From Cobetia sp. L2A1 (GTDB lineage: Bacteria > Pseudomonadota > Gammaproteobacteria > Pseudomonadales > Halomonadaceae), in assembly GCF_009796845.1 (NCBI RefSeq), contig NZ_CP047025.1:372001-436000 (forward strand): a stretch of 64,000 nt of DNA, given 5' to 3'. The position numbers and the translations under genes were made by a program. Below the pieces are notes generated by a model, which made no database searches, had not been told where the DNA came from, and was given only the letters and a program-made list of their open reading frames with translations. Each line of letters starts with the position of its first letter. Positions within the stretch are counted from its first letter, which is position 1. This document shows, in pieces, positions 38,114 through 46,002 of the stretch.

Positions 38114-39424
38114 TTGAACACGCGTTTCCCCTTCGCGGACTGGTTTCGCAATTCCTCGCCCTATATCAACGCTCATCGTGGGCGCACCTTCGTCATTTTG
38201 ATCGAGGGTGACGCCCTGTCTTCCTCACGACGAGCACAGCTGATTCAGGATCTGGCGCTACTACACACGCTTGGCGTTCGCCTGGTGGTGGTATTCGGCG
38301 TTCGGCCACAGGTGAAGGATGCACTGGATGCCGCAGGGATTGAGGCTGAGCGTCACAAGGGTCGCTGGGTCGTCACACGGGAAATTCTGGGGCACCTGGA
38401 GCAGCAGGTGGCTACGTTGCGCCTGCGCCTGGAGGCCAGTCTATCGCTGGGTCTGCCTAATACACCGCTGCATGGCGTCGAGCTCACTGCTATCTCGGGC
38501 AACCTGGTGATGGCCAAGCCGCTGGGTGTACGTGATGGTATCGACTTCCTGCACGGGGGTGAGGTGCGACGTGTGCGCAGTGAAGCCATTCAAGGGTTGC
38601 TCTCTCAGCAGGCGATCGTCGTGCTGCCCCCATTGGGGTTCTCCAGTACGGGTGAGGTGTTTGATCTGGATGCCGCCGAGGTTGCGGAGCATGCGGCTAT
38701 CGCGCTGGCGGCAGACAAGCTCATCCTGTTGGGTGAAGGCGAGGGGCTATTGGGTGACGATGGTGAACTGTTGCGTCAGCTCAATCCTGATGAAGCTGCT
38801 GCGCTGGCACCGCCGCGTGAGGATGATAGCGAGCTATCACGCCACTTGGCAGCCGCCTGTGGCGCCGCACGGCATGGTGTTGGGCGCACTCACTTGCTGA
38901 GTTGGCGTGATCGAGATGCCCTGTTGGGTGAGCTATTCACCCGCGATGGTATTGGCACGATGATCACGCGTCAGGGCTATGAGCAGCTGCGCAAGGCGCG
39001 TCTCGAGGATGTGGGTGGTTTGCTTGCGCTGCTCGGGCCGCTGGAACAGCGTGGCATCCTGGTTGCCCGTTCTCGCGAACGTCTTGAACATGAAATTGAC
39101 GATTACGTAGTGCTGGCGCGCGATGGCATGATCATCGGCTGTGCCGCACTGCATGTCAGTCGTGATGCCCAGATGGGTGAGCTTGCGTGTGTGGCCGTGC
39201 ACGATGATTATCGACGCGGTCAGCGCGGCGAGCAATTGCTGACGGATATCGAGCTACGTGCGCGCCGTGCGGGGCTGACTCGGCTATACGCACTGACGAC
39301 GCATACTGTTCACTGGTTCATTGAGCATGGTTTCGCGTCTGCTGCGCTTGAGGATCTACCGCCCATGCGACGTGAAGCCTATAACTCGGCGCGTCAGTCC
39401 AAGGTGTTGCTCAAGACACTTTAA
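38114..39424 (+). CDS. argA: Amino-acid N-acetyltransferase ArgA (N-acetylglutamate synthase)
   Basis: 436 residues from a TTG at 38114 (LNTRFPFADWFRNSSPYIN), preceded eight bases by GGAG and matching the E. coli N terminus (FRHSVPYINTHRG); an upstream ATG at 38075 would add 13 hydrophobic residues. First step of arginine biosynthesis: acetylation of glutamate. The N-terminal amino-acid-kinase-like domain (about 15-290: VFGVRPQVKDAL, SGNLVMAKPLGVRDGIDF) binds arginine as inhibitor; the C-terminal GNAT domain (about 295-436: GTMITRQGYEQLRKA, ELACVAVHDDYR, RGEQLLTDIE) is catalytic. Full length. Confidence 0.93.
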   Translation: MNTRFPFADWFRNSSPYINAHRGRTFVILIEGDALSSSRRAQLIQDLALLHTLGVRLVVVFGVRPQVKDALDAAGIEAERHKGRWVVTREILGHLEQQVATLRLRLEASLSLGLPNTPLHGVELTAISGNLVMAKPLGVRDGIDFLHGGEVRRVRSEAIQGLLSQQAIVVLPPLGFSSTGEVFDLDAAEVAEHAAIALAADKLILLGEGEGLLGDDGELLRQLNPDEAAALAPPREDDSELSRHLAAACGAARHGVGRTHLLSWRDRDALLGELFTRDGIGTMITRQGYEQLRKARLEDVGGLLALLGPLEQRGILVARSRERLEHEIDDYVVLARDGMIIGCAALHVSRDAQMGELACVAVHDDYRRGQRGEQLLTDIELRARRAGLTRLYALTTHTVHWFIEHGFASAALEDLPPMRREAYNSARQSKVLLKTL

Positions 39425-39442
39425 CGAATCGCGTATTTCCGG

Positions 39443-39500
39443 CACCCGATGTGTGTTTGTCCTTCTGTCTTCTGGAGGGTGAGCCGGCATCGGGTGTTTT
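39443..39500 (+). terminator. Possible terminator after argA
   Basis: 9-bp stem CACCCGATG (39443-39451) / CATCGGGTG (39488-39496) followed by TTTT. The loop is long (36 bases), so confidence is modest. Confidence 0.45.
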
Positions 39501-39540
39501 GCATAGTAACGTTGCACTTTCACTACAGCGCTTCATTTTA

Positions 39541-39558
39541 TGTCTTGCAAGAGAGACG
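39541..39558 (+). promoter_or_regulatory. GlrR-like upstream activating site
   Basis: TGTCTTGCAAGAGAGACG fits TGTC-N10-GACA, the known GlrR (QseF) site upstream of enteric glmY, except for the last base. It lies about 190 bp before a sigma54-type promoter, within the usual range for an enhancer. A further palindrome, TTGTCAATTTGCGACAA (39608-39624), has the same half-sites with a 7-bp centre. Confidence 0.45.
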
Positions 39559-39729
39559 TTATAAGGTGTTGATATATATCTATAAAATGGGATGCTACGG
39601 ATTCGTGTTGTCAATTTGCGACAAATGAGAGGCAAAAACAGACCAATATCTCGGCTAGAGGCCACTTTACCAGTTTCGCAATCATTGTATTTTTTTAAGT
39701 TATTGATTTTTAAAGCATTTTGTAATTTA

Positions 39730-39745
39730 TGGCACGTTGCTAGCT
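39730..39745 (+). promoter_or_regulatory. Sigma54-type promoter upstream of glrK
   Basis: TGGCACGTTGCTAGCT matches TGGCACGNNNNTTGCW with one mismatch; the -24 GG and -12 GC are at the required spacing. Predicted transcription start near 39756. The next protein start is 740 bp away, so the first transcript is probably non-coding. Confidence 0.6.
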
Positions 39746-39755
39746 ATGTATATCG

Positions 39756-40020
39756 TGAGCCAGAGTTAGCGGCCGTATGACTCGCCCTATCTCTGGCCTG
39801 ACAGCGATGACGGTACTCACTACCCTGTGCGCCCCGTGATCGCTGTCAGGCCAAGCGTCTGCTCCACGCGTTGTGTGACTTCAGGTTGCGATGAGACAGG
39901 TACGGCCCTTCGTGGGCAAGGAAAGTATCTTGAGGGCAAGGATGCCCGGGCATGGATGCCCGATACCGGATGCGGTGGTTGTCTGATTGTGCCGCCGTCA
40001 TCTCAAGATTGACTGTTGAT
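39756..40020 (+). ncRNA. Candidate sigma54/GlrR-dependent small RNA (GlmY-like position)
   Basis: From the predicted sigma54 start the RNA would fold immediately: a 7-bp stem GCCAGAG (39759-39765) / CTCTGGC (39791-39797), then a 14-bp perfect stem GGCCTGACAGCGAT (39795-39808) / ATCGCTGTCAGGCC (39839-39852), then a GTATC/GATAC stem enclosing GGCA..TGCC repeats (about 39925-39965). No start-codon frame of note is present. In enterobacteria this spot, upstream of glrK, carries the small RNA GlmY, which is driven by GlrR and sigma54. Primary sequence is not obviously GlmY. The 3' end is not defined; transcription could run to the terminator at 40296. Confidence 0.45.
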
Positions 40021-40295
40021 GCTTTCTGTTTGGTTCAAGCGTGAGTCATGAAAGCGCTTTGCTAAACAAAGGTTTCAACGTGTGGCATTGCGATGTGTTG
40101 CCCCCTGCTTCACATCCGATAGGGAGCGCGGACCTCGTCCGTAGTGAATGTCGGCTAACCTGGAACGACCACCAGGTGATGTTCTTTTCTCCCGGACCTG
40201 ACAGGCAGACCACCTGACAGGCCCACCAATCACAATGTGTCTCCAGGTATTAGAGGCATGTTGTGATGACTGACCCTTCAGTTCCCTGCGTACTT

Positions 40296-40323
40296 GGGCC
40301 GGCTCTGCCGGCCCTCTTTTTTT
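40296..40323 (+). terminator. Strong terminator in the non-coding region before glrK
   Basis: Perfect 8-bp GC stem GGGCCGGC (40296-40303) / GCCGGCCC (40307-40314) with a TCT loop and a run of seven T. No protein gene ends nearby; the previous gene stops 870 bp upstream. It therefore marks the 3' end of a non-coding transcript. Confidence 0.9.
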
Positions 40324-40418
40324 GTGCATCACACTGTACGTCTAACGATGATGGGTCATCGACTTCATCATAAATACCGGCCAAGAGGCTGTCTGTCTCG
40401 TGGCGGGGTAATGGTTTA

Positions 40419-40437
40419 AATAAGAATCATCTTTATT
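40419..40437. promoter_or_regulatory. Possible Fur box before glrK
   Basis: AATAAGAATCATCTTTATT agrees with the 19-bp Fur consensus GATAATGATAATCATTATC at 13 positions and lies 62 bp before the glrK start. Motif-only evidence. Confidence 0.3.
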
Positions 40438-40498
40438 AACGAACTGGCAACCGCGATGGACGCTGGCGAACTCTGGTATTCTTGGAAGACGTGATTCG

Positions 40499-42028
40499 AT
40501 GATGACCACCCCTTTCCTGCATAGAGTTTTCTCAATGGCCTCCACGGTGTCACGACGCTGGCGTCCCCGCTCCCTGCCTCAGTTAGTGCTGATGGCCTTC
40601 TTTGTGGTGATGCTGCCGATCGCAGTGCTCATGTTCCAGGCGGGACAGGCGTTGTCAGAATTGTCGGAACTTGCCGACGTCAGCGCCCGTCAGGCAGTTG
40701 ATCAGACCCGACGTGCCCGCACGCTGACCAATCTCGCTGTCGAGATGGAGCGTAGCGCTCGTCAGTACGCGGTACTGGAAAACCCCGATCTGATGAAGAT
40801 CTATGCCGACAAGGCCAGCGCTTTTCGAGAGCTGCTGGATGCACAGGCGCGCCTGCTCGGTGAAGGAGACCCGCGTGTCAGAGAGCTGAAAAGCACGCTG
40901 TCAGAGCTGGAGCGCATGCCCGAAATGAGTGTGGCGCAGGTCAGCAGCCATCTAGAGAACTTCGGCCCCTTCTCGATACAAGCCAGCGGTTTGCTCAACT
41001 CTACCCGTGAACTCGTCGATGCCCGTATCGAGGGTATCCGTGCGCGTGCGACTCAGGTGAAGAATCAGTTGTGGTGGCAGACGGCAGCACTGGTCTCTAT
41101 CAGTCTGCTGCTGATGCTGTTCTTTACCTGGCTGATCATTCGCCCCATTCGTCAGCTGGAACGTCGTATCAATGGCCTTGGCAGTGGTGATGACAGCGCG
41201 CGGCCAATCGTGATCAAGGGGCCGGCCGAATTGGTGCAGCTGGGTGAGCGTCTCAACTGGCTGTCGATGCGTCTTGATGAGCTGGAAGAGCAGAAGCAGC
41301 AGTTCCTGCGCCACATGTCCCATGAACTCAAGACCCCGTTATCCAGCATCCGCGAGGGTACCGGGCTTTTGATTGACGAAGTGGCAGGGCCGCTGAGCCC
41401 TCATCAGGCCGAAATTCTTGGCTTGCTGGACGATTCCAGCAAGGAATTGCAGAAGCTTATCGAGCAGCTCCTCGACTACAATCTGTTGCAGCATAATCAA
41501 GGGCTTGAGAGAAGCCGCTTTGATGTCCATGAAGTCTTCAAGGAAGTACTGGCCAAGCACCGGCTAGCACTGGAAAAGAAAGGCATGAAAGTGCATCTTC
41601 CGCCTGCCAGTCTGAACTGGGAGGCCGACCGGCCGCGAACAGGGCGCATTCTCGATAATCTGATTTCCAATGCCATTGCTTATGGCGAAGATGGCGGAGA
41701 TCTATGGCTGAGGGCGCGCAAGGAGCGCCGTCAGCTGGTCATCGAGGTCGCTAACAGCGGCGAGCCAATTGCCGCTCAAGATCGCGATCACCTGTTCAAA
41801 CCCTTCTATCAGGGTGCGGTGAAACGCAAGGGGCCACTCAAGGGCTCTGGTATTGGCCTCTCAGTGGCGGCTGACAGCGCCCGCGCCCAATTTGGTCAAT
41901 TGGTGCTGGTGGACGATGCCAGGGCGGATGTCTGTTTCCGACTGACATTGCCCACAATGACTCGTGCGCTGTCGCTGTCGCCAGGGGAAGGCAGCGAGTC
42001 TGATCTGCAGGCAGGGAATGCATACTGA
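40499..42028 (+). CDS. glrK: Sensor histidine kinase GlrK (QseE)
   Basis: 509-residue inner-membrane kinase. Membrane segments at about residues 29-52 and 185-207 frame a periplasmic helical domain; a HAMP region follows (IIRPIRQLERRINGLGSGD). H-box HMSHELKTPLSSIREG places His275; the ATPase domain shows LDNLISNAIAYGEDGG and KGSGIGLSVAADSARA. Gene order with a lipoprotein gene and an NtrC-type regulator downstream matches enteric glrK-qseG-glrR (qseEGF), which controls small-RNA and envelope responses through sigma54. Start at ATG 40499; a second ATG follows immediately. Confidence 0.92.
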   Translation: MMTTPFLHRVFSMASTVSRRWRPRSLPQLVLMAFFVVMLPIAVLMFQAGQALSELSELADVSARQAVDQTRRARTLTNLAVEMERSARQYAVLENPDLMKIYADKASAFRELLDAQARLLGEGDPRVRELKSTLSELERMPEMSVAQVSSHLENFGPFSIQASGLLNSTRELVDARIEGIRARATQVKNQLWWQTAALVSISLLLMLFFTWLIIRPIRQLERRINGLGSGDDSARPIVIKGPAELVQLGERLNWLSMRLDELEEQKQQFLRHMSHELKTPLSSIREGTGLLIDEVAGPLSPHQAEILGLLDDSSKELQKLIEQLLDYNLLQHNQGLERSRFDVHEVFKEVLAKHRLALEKKGMKVHLPPASLNWEADRPRTGRILDNLISNAIAYGEDGGDLWLRARKERRQLVIEVANSGEPIAAQDRDHLFKPFYQGAVKRKGPLKGSGIGLSVAADSARAQFGQLVLVDDARADVCFRLTLPTMTRALSLSPGEGSESDLQAGNAY

Positions 42029-42115
42029 CAGCGCGGATCATCAGCCTTTACTGCCAGTACATACCACATAAAATGGCACCAATGAGTGCCATCAAACACG
42101 CAAGGAACTGAAGTG

Positions 42116-42682
42116 ATGAAGGGTCAACGACTACTGCTGAGCCTTACTGCCTGCGTGCTGCTCAGTACCCTCAGTGCCTGTGGGGTCCTGTCAAGCATGA
42201 CCTTGCCGGGCACTGAATCTGCAGCCATGAGTCCTGGTGTCGAAACCAGCTGTCTTGGGGCCGGTGATCTACCGGACTTCGCGGGGGAAGATTGCCTGCT
42301 GGATGAATGGGTCGCCTTCGCCCTGCAAGCGCAACGCGGTAATGGTGACTGGCGCAGAAGTACGCTGGTACAGCTGGAAGGGACCCGTCATGATCGTCGC
42401 CTCGCCCGCGCTATATTGTTGAGCTGGGGTGATGAGTCAGACTGGGAGCACGCTTCCGATTTGTTCAAGGCCGATCTGCCGACGGCGCCGAGTCGCCTGC
42501 AGCCGTTGCTACGTCAGTGGCTCAATGGGCTCGAGGAACGCCGCGATCTGATTGATGAGCGTGACAAGAGCGAGAGTGCTCGTCGCAAGCTGAGTGCCGA
42601 TAATGCTCAGCTCAGCAAGAAGCTCGAAGCATTGACTGCCATCGAGGAATCCATCAATTCTCGCCGCCAGAGCACGCCCTGA
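42116..42682 (+). CDS. qseG: QseG-like outer-membrane lipoprotein
   Basis: 188 residues from the ATG at 42116 (MKGQRLLLSLTACVLLSTLSACG), with AAGGAACTGA as ribosome binding site. Signal peptide and lipobox LSAC at about residues 20-23 mark a lipoprotein. The C-terminal third is a coiled coil (RRKLSADNAQLSKKLEALTA). Its place between glrK and glrR matches QseG, which in enterics contacts the GlrK periplasmic domain and is needed for its signalling. Sequence similarity alone would be weak; position decides the call. Confidence 0.8.
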   Translation: MKGQRLLLSLTACVLLSTLSACGVLSSMTLPGTESAAMSPGVETSCLGAGDLPDFAGEDCLLDEWVAFALQAQRGNGDWRRSTLVQLEGTRHDRRLARAILLSWGDESDWEHASDLFKADLPTAPSRLQPLLRQWLNGLEERRDLIDERDKSESARRKLSADNAQLSKKLEALTAIEESINSRRQSTP

Positions 42683-42803
42683 AGTCTCGGCGACTGCCTC
42701 TGGCCACGATCTGTCACCGGCCCATCTGGCTAGGTGACGCAAGACTGTGCGGGCCTGGCGGCCGGTTGTCCCCACGCCGCCGAGTGACGCAAGGAGAGTT
42801 AGT

Positions 42804-44171
42804 GTGAAATACGCTCAAGCGCATATTCTGCTCGTTGATGATGATGCGAGCCTGCTCAAGCTGCTCGGCATGCGTCTCGAAAGTCGTGGCTTCAAGGTCA
42901 CGACTGCTGGGAGTGGCCGTGAGGCGCTTAACCGTCTCGAAACTGCACGTCCTGATCTGGTCTTGTCAGACCTGCGCATGGACGAAATGGATGGCATGGC
43001 ACTGTTTGGTGAGCTACAAAAGCGCCAGCCAGGCATGCCGGTCATCCTGTTGACGGCGCATGGCTCGATTCCGGATGCCGTCAGCGCCACGCGTCAGGGG
43101 GTGTTCAGCTTCCTGACCAAGCCGGTCGACAAGGATGAGCTGTTCGCGGCCATCGATGAAGCGCTGGCACAGGCGCCGCCGGTAAAGGAAGGCGATGATG
43201 CCTGGCGGGCGGGTATCATCACGCGCTCTCCGCAGATGGAGCAGATTCTCGAACAGGCTCGCATGGTAGCAGCCTCGGATGTCAGCGTGCTGGTCACTGG
43301 CCCGTCCGGTTCCGGCAAGGAGCTGATGGCCAAGGCGATCCACAATGCCAGCCCGCGTGCTTCCAAGCCCTTTGTCGCCATCAACTGTGGCGCGCTACCG
43401 GAGCAGCTGCTGGAAAGTGAGCTGTTCGGCCACGCCAAGGGCTCCTTCACTGGTGCGATCAGTGCGCATCAGGGCCTGTTCCAGGCCGCGGATGGCGGCA
43501 CACTGTTCCTGGATGAAATCGGCGACATGCCGTTGGCATTGCAGGTCAAGTTGCTGCGTGCGCTGCAAGAGCGTCAGATTCGTCCACTGGGATCGACCAC
43601 CTCGATCGCCATCGACGTGCGCATCATCTCTGCCACGCACCGTAATCTCGACAAGGCGATGCATGACGGCGACTTCCGTGAAGATCTCTACTACCGCCTC
43701 AATGTGGTCAATCTCAAGCTGCCGGCCCTGCGTGAGCGGGCCGAGGATGTGCCGCTGCTGGCCAAGTATCTGATCAGTCAGGCTGCTGCGCGCCACAAGC
43801 CTTTCGTGAAGGGCTTCTCACCGGAAGCGCTGAATCTGCTGGCCTCCAGTGCCTGGCCGGGCAACGTGCGTCAGCTGGTCAACGTGGTCGAGCAGTGTGT
43901 CGCACTGACCAGCTCCTCGATGATTCCTGAAGCCTTGGTCTCTCAGGCACTGGCCGCAGAAGAGAACGCACTGCCGTCCTTCTCCGAGGCGCGTGCCGGC
44001 TTTGAGCGCAGCTATCTGATCAAGGTGCTGAAGATAACCGAAGGCAACGTGACGCAGGCCGCCCGAATCGCGGGGCGTAACCGTACCGACTTCTACAAGC
44101 TGTTGGGGCGTCATGATCTTGAACCGGGCGTCTTCAAGCCGGGTGCCGAGCAAGGGCCGCCTGATTTCTAG
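42804..44171 (+). CDS. glrR: Sigma54-dependent response regulator GlrR (QseF)
   Basis: 455 residues from a GTG at 42804 ([18 protein letters not shown]), 7 bases after AAGGAGAG. Receiver domain with VDDD, Asp56 ([10 protein letters not shown]) and Lys in TKPVDK; AAA+ domain with Walker A GPSGSGKE (about 167-174), the sigma54-contacting loop SFTGAIS in place of GAFTGA, and Walker [12 protein letters not shown]-terminal Fis-type helix-turn-helix ([20 protein letters not shown]). Activates sigma54 promoters; the predicted target is the sigma54 promoter upstream of glrK. The first loop residue change (S for A/G) is known in GlrR-type activators. Confidence 0.93.
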   Translation: MKYAQAHILLVDDDASLLKLLGMRLESRGFKVTTAGSGREALNRLETARPDLVLSDLRMDEMDGMALFGELQKRQPGMPVILLTAHGSIPDAVSATRQGVFSFLTKPVDKDELFAAIDEALAQAPPVKEGDDAWRAGIITRSPQMEQILEQARMVAASDVSVLVTGPSGSGKELMAKAIHNASPRASKPFVAINCGALPEQLLESELFGHAKGSFTGAISAHQGLFQAADGGTLFLDEIGDMPLALQVKLLRALQERQIRPLGSTTSIAIDVRIISATHRNLDKAMHDGDFREDLYYRLNVVNLKLPALRERAEDVPLLAKYLISQAAARHKPFVKGFSPEALNLLASSAWPGNVRQLVNVVEQCVALTSSSMIPEALVSQALAAEENALPSFSEARAGFERSYLIKVLKITEGNVTQAARIAGRNRTDFYKLLGRHDLEPGVFKPGAEQGPPDF

Positions 44172-44275
44172 ATTCAGCGCGTCCGATGCCACGCGAAGGG
44201 CGTTCAGGTTCAGCGCGTCCGATGCCACGCGTAGGGCGTTCAGGTTCAGCGCGTCCGATGCCACGCGAAGGGCGT
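44172..44275. repeat. Three 36-bp tandem direct repeats
   Basis: Copies at 44172-44207, 44208-44243 and 44244-44275 (last one truncated). The unit begins TTCAGCGCGTCCGATGCCAC and continues to GGGCGTTCAG; copies differ only at the first base and one internal A/T. The array begins directly after the glrR stop and precedes the terminator. Confidence 0.95.
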
Positions 44276-44335
44276 AAGGCCAAAACCCGAGCTGCTGTTC
44301 GCGAGAGCATTCTTTATCGTGTGTGAAGCGCCATG

Positions 44336-44375
44336 AAAAAGCCCCGCTACCTTCATCAGGTAGCGGGGCTTTTTT
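44336..44375. terminator. Bidirectional terminator between glrR and xseA
   Basis: 12-bp stem GCCCCGCTACCT / AGGTAGCGGGGC with a 5-base loop, AAAAA on the left and TTTTTT on the right. Confidence 0.94.
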
Positions 44376-44441
44376 CGCTCTCGTTTCGCCAGGCTCGTTA
44401 CAGTACCGGGAGCTGAGATTCTGCTGAATAAAGAGAGTGAT

Positions 44442-45860
44442 TCAGGGCCTGGGTTTGTAGCGGCGCTTGACCTCGACGGCCAGGCGACCTTCGCCGAGAC
44501 GGATCGACAGCATCTCGCCGGGCTGGGTCTGATGCGCGGCGCGAATGACCTGTGGCGAGCCTGACGATCCGCTGCGCTCGACAATCGCATAGCCGCGATT
44601 GATCACGTTGAGCGGGCTGACCGCATTCAGCGCCCGCATCGCACCCTCAAGACGCTCTCGGTCAGAGGCCAGACGACGCGGCAATGCCGCCATCAAGCGT
44701 GGTGTCAGCATGCTGATTTGCTGGCGATGGCGTGCGATATCGCGTGCTGGGCTGGCCTGCTTCAAGCGCCGCTCCAGCTGGGCGGCGTTCTCCTGTTCAC
44801 TCTGCAAGCGCTGGCGCAGCGCGGTGTGCAGTCGGCGCTCCAGCTCATTGGCGCGCTCGCGTTGTAGTCCCAGGTCACGTGCCGGATGGCGCAGGCGTGA
44901 TCGAGCATGGTCAAGGCGCTGCGCGGCCTGATCGAGCACGGCGCGCTGGGTGCGCCATAGCCGTCGGGAGAGGGCGTCCAGCTGATGCGCCAGCGCGCGC
45001 TGATCGGGGAATAGCGCCTCCGCGGCGGCAGAGGGCGTCGGCGCACGCAGGTCTGCTGCCAACTCAGCCAACGTGGTGTCGGTCTCGTGGCCGATGGCCG
45101 CGACCACCGGCAGGCGCGAATGGTAGATGGCGCGTGCCAGGTGCTGGTCATTGAAGGCCCACAAGTCCTCGAGGCTACCGCCGCCGCGCGTGATCAGCAG
45201 CGCATCGCAGTCACTGTCACGGTTGGCCATCGCCACGGCTCGAATGAGTTGGGGTACGGCCTGTGGCCCCTGTACTGCAACGGATAGAACGCTCAAGCGA
45301 GCCTGCGGCCAGCGCTTGCGCGTGACGGCAATGACATCTTGCAGCGCCGCACCGGTCGCCGAGGTGATCACACCCAGATGCTGCGGCGGATGCGGTAGCG
45401 CCCGCTGATTGGCAAACACCCCTTCTGCGGCCAGCTGCTCCCTGAGGCGTGCCAGCCGCGCCAGCCATTCTCCCAGTCCCGCCTGCTGCAGCGCCTCGAC
45501 GATCAGCTGATAGTCGCCACGTGCCTCGAACAACGACACCTTGGCCCGCACTCGAACACGGTCGCCATCCTTGGGTTTTTCGCGCAGAAACTGGGCGCGA
45601 CTCTTGAACAGCGCACAGCGCACCTGGGCACTGTCATCTTTCAGCGTGAAGTAGCAGTGGCCGGAGCGCGGCTGCGAGAAGCCCGAGATCTCCCCCTCGA
45701 TCCATAGCTCGCCCAGTCCGCGCTCCAGCAGACGTTTTGCCTCGCGGTTGAGCTGAGTCACGCTGATGGCGTCGGCGGCAGAGGTAGACGGTTCGAACAC
45801 GCGCGAATCCTTGAGTGTGGAGGACTGGACGGAAGGTGAGCTGATGCGAGAGCGAATCAT
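44442..45860 (-). CDS. xseA: Exodeoxyribonuclease VII large subunit
   Basis: 472 residues. N-terminal OB-fold (about 30-125: ISVTQLNREAKRLLER, LWIEGEISGFSQPRSGHCYF) binds single-stranded DNA; the catalytic domain follows (about 150-340: VITSATGAALQDVI, LLITRGGGSLEDLWAFND, VVAAIGHETDTTLAELAAD), then a long coiled coil and a C-terminal strand (NRGYAIVERSG). With XseB it degrades single-stranded DNA in mismatch and recombination repair. The N terminus is about 30 residues longer than in E. coli. Standing alone; xseB is not nearby. Confidence 0.96.
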   Translation of the reverse strand: MIRSRISSPSVQSSTLKDSRVFEPSTSAADAISVTQLNREAKRLLERGLGELWIEGEISGFSQPRSGHCYFTLKDDSAQVRCALFKSRAQFLREKPKDGDRVRVRAKVSLFEARGDYQLIVEALQQAGLGEWLARLARLREQLAAEGVFANQRALPHPPQHLGVITSATGAALQDVIAVTRKRWPQARLSVLSVAVQGPQAVPQLIRAVAMANRDSDCDALLITRGGGSLEDLWAFNDQHLARAIYHSRLPVVAAIGHETDTTLAELAADLRAPTPSAAAEALFPDQRALAHQLDALSRRLWRTQRAVLDQAAQRLDHARSRLRHPARDLGLQRERANELERRLHTALRQRLQSEQENAAQLERRLKQASPARDIARHRQQISMLTPRLMAALPRRLASDRERLEGAMRALNAVSPLNVINRGYAIVERSGSSGSPQVIRAAHQTQPGEMLSIRLGEGRLAVEVKRRYKPRP

Positions 45861-45916
45861 GATGCCACAGCCGCGTGTTTTTCGCCGAGCGTTGCCATGA
45901 CACGCCGCGCATCAAT

Positions 45917-45960
45917 GAAAACACCCCCACTCTCCGATAGGACAGAGAGTGGGGGCGTTG
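45917..45960. terminator. Terminator between tctA and xseA
   Basis: 11-bp stem CCCCCACTCTC / GAGAGTGGGGG (about 45923-45954) with AAAA on the left, which reads as a T-run for the minus-strand tct operon. Confidence 0.75.
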
Positions 45961-46002
45961 GCGTCATGGTGAGAATGCTGGTGTTCGGACCGCCTGGGCA
46001 GC

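Larger units (their letters stand above)
39425..40498. other. 1.07-kb non-coding region between argA and glrK
   Basis: No supportable protein gene. The left third (39500-39730) is clearly more AT-rich than the flanks; then come the sigma54 promoter, strong RNA stems, a 10-bp direct repeat CCTGACAGGC (40198-40207 and 40214-40223 approximately), small hairpins (ATCACAA/TTGTGAT, ACTGA/TCAGT) and a terminator at 40296. Confidence 0.7.

Noticed and set aside
40081..40105. Second sigma54 promoter (TGGCATTGCGATGTGTTGC)
   Set aside because: GG and GC elements are 16 bp apart instead of 12.
44172..44280. CRISPR array
   Set aside because: The 36-bp units are directly adjacent with no spacers; a plain tandem repeat.
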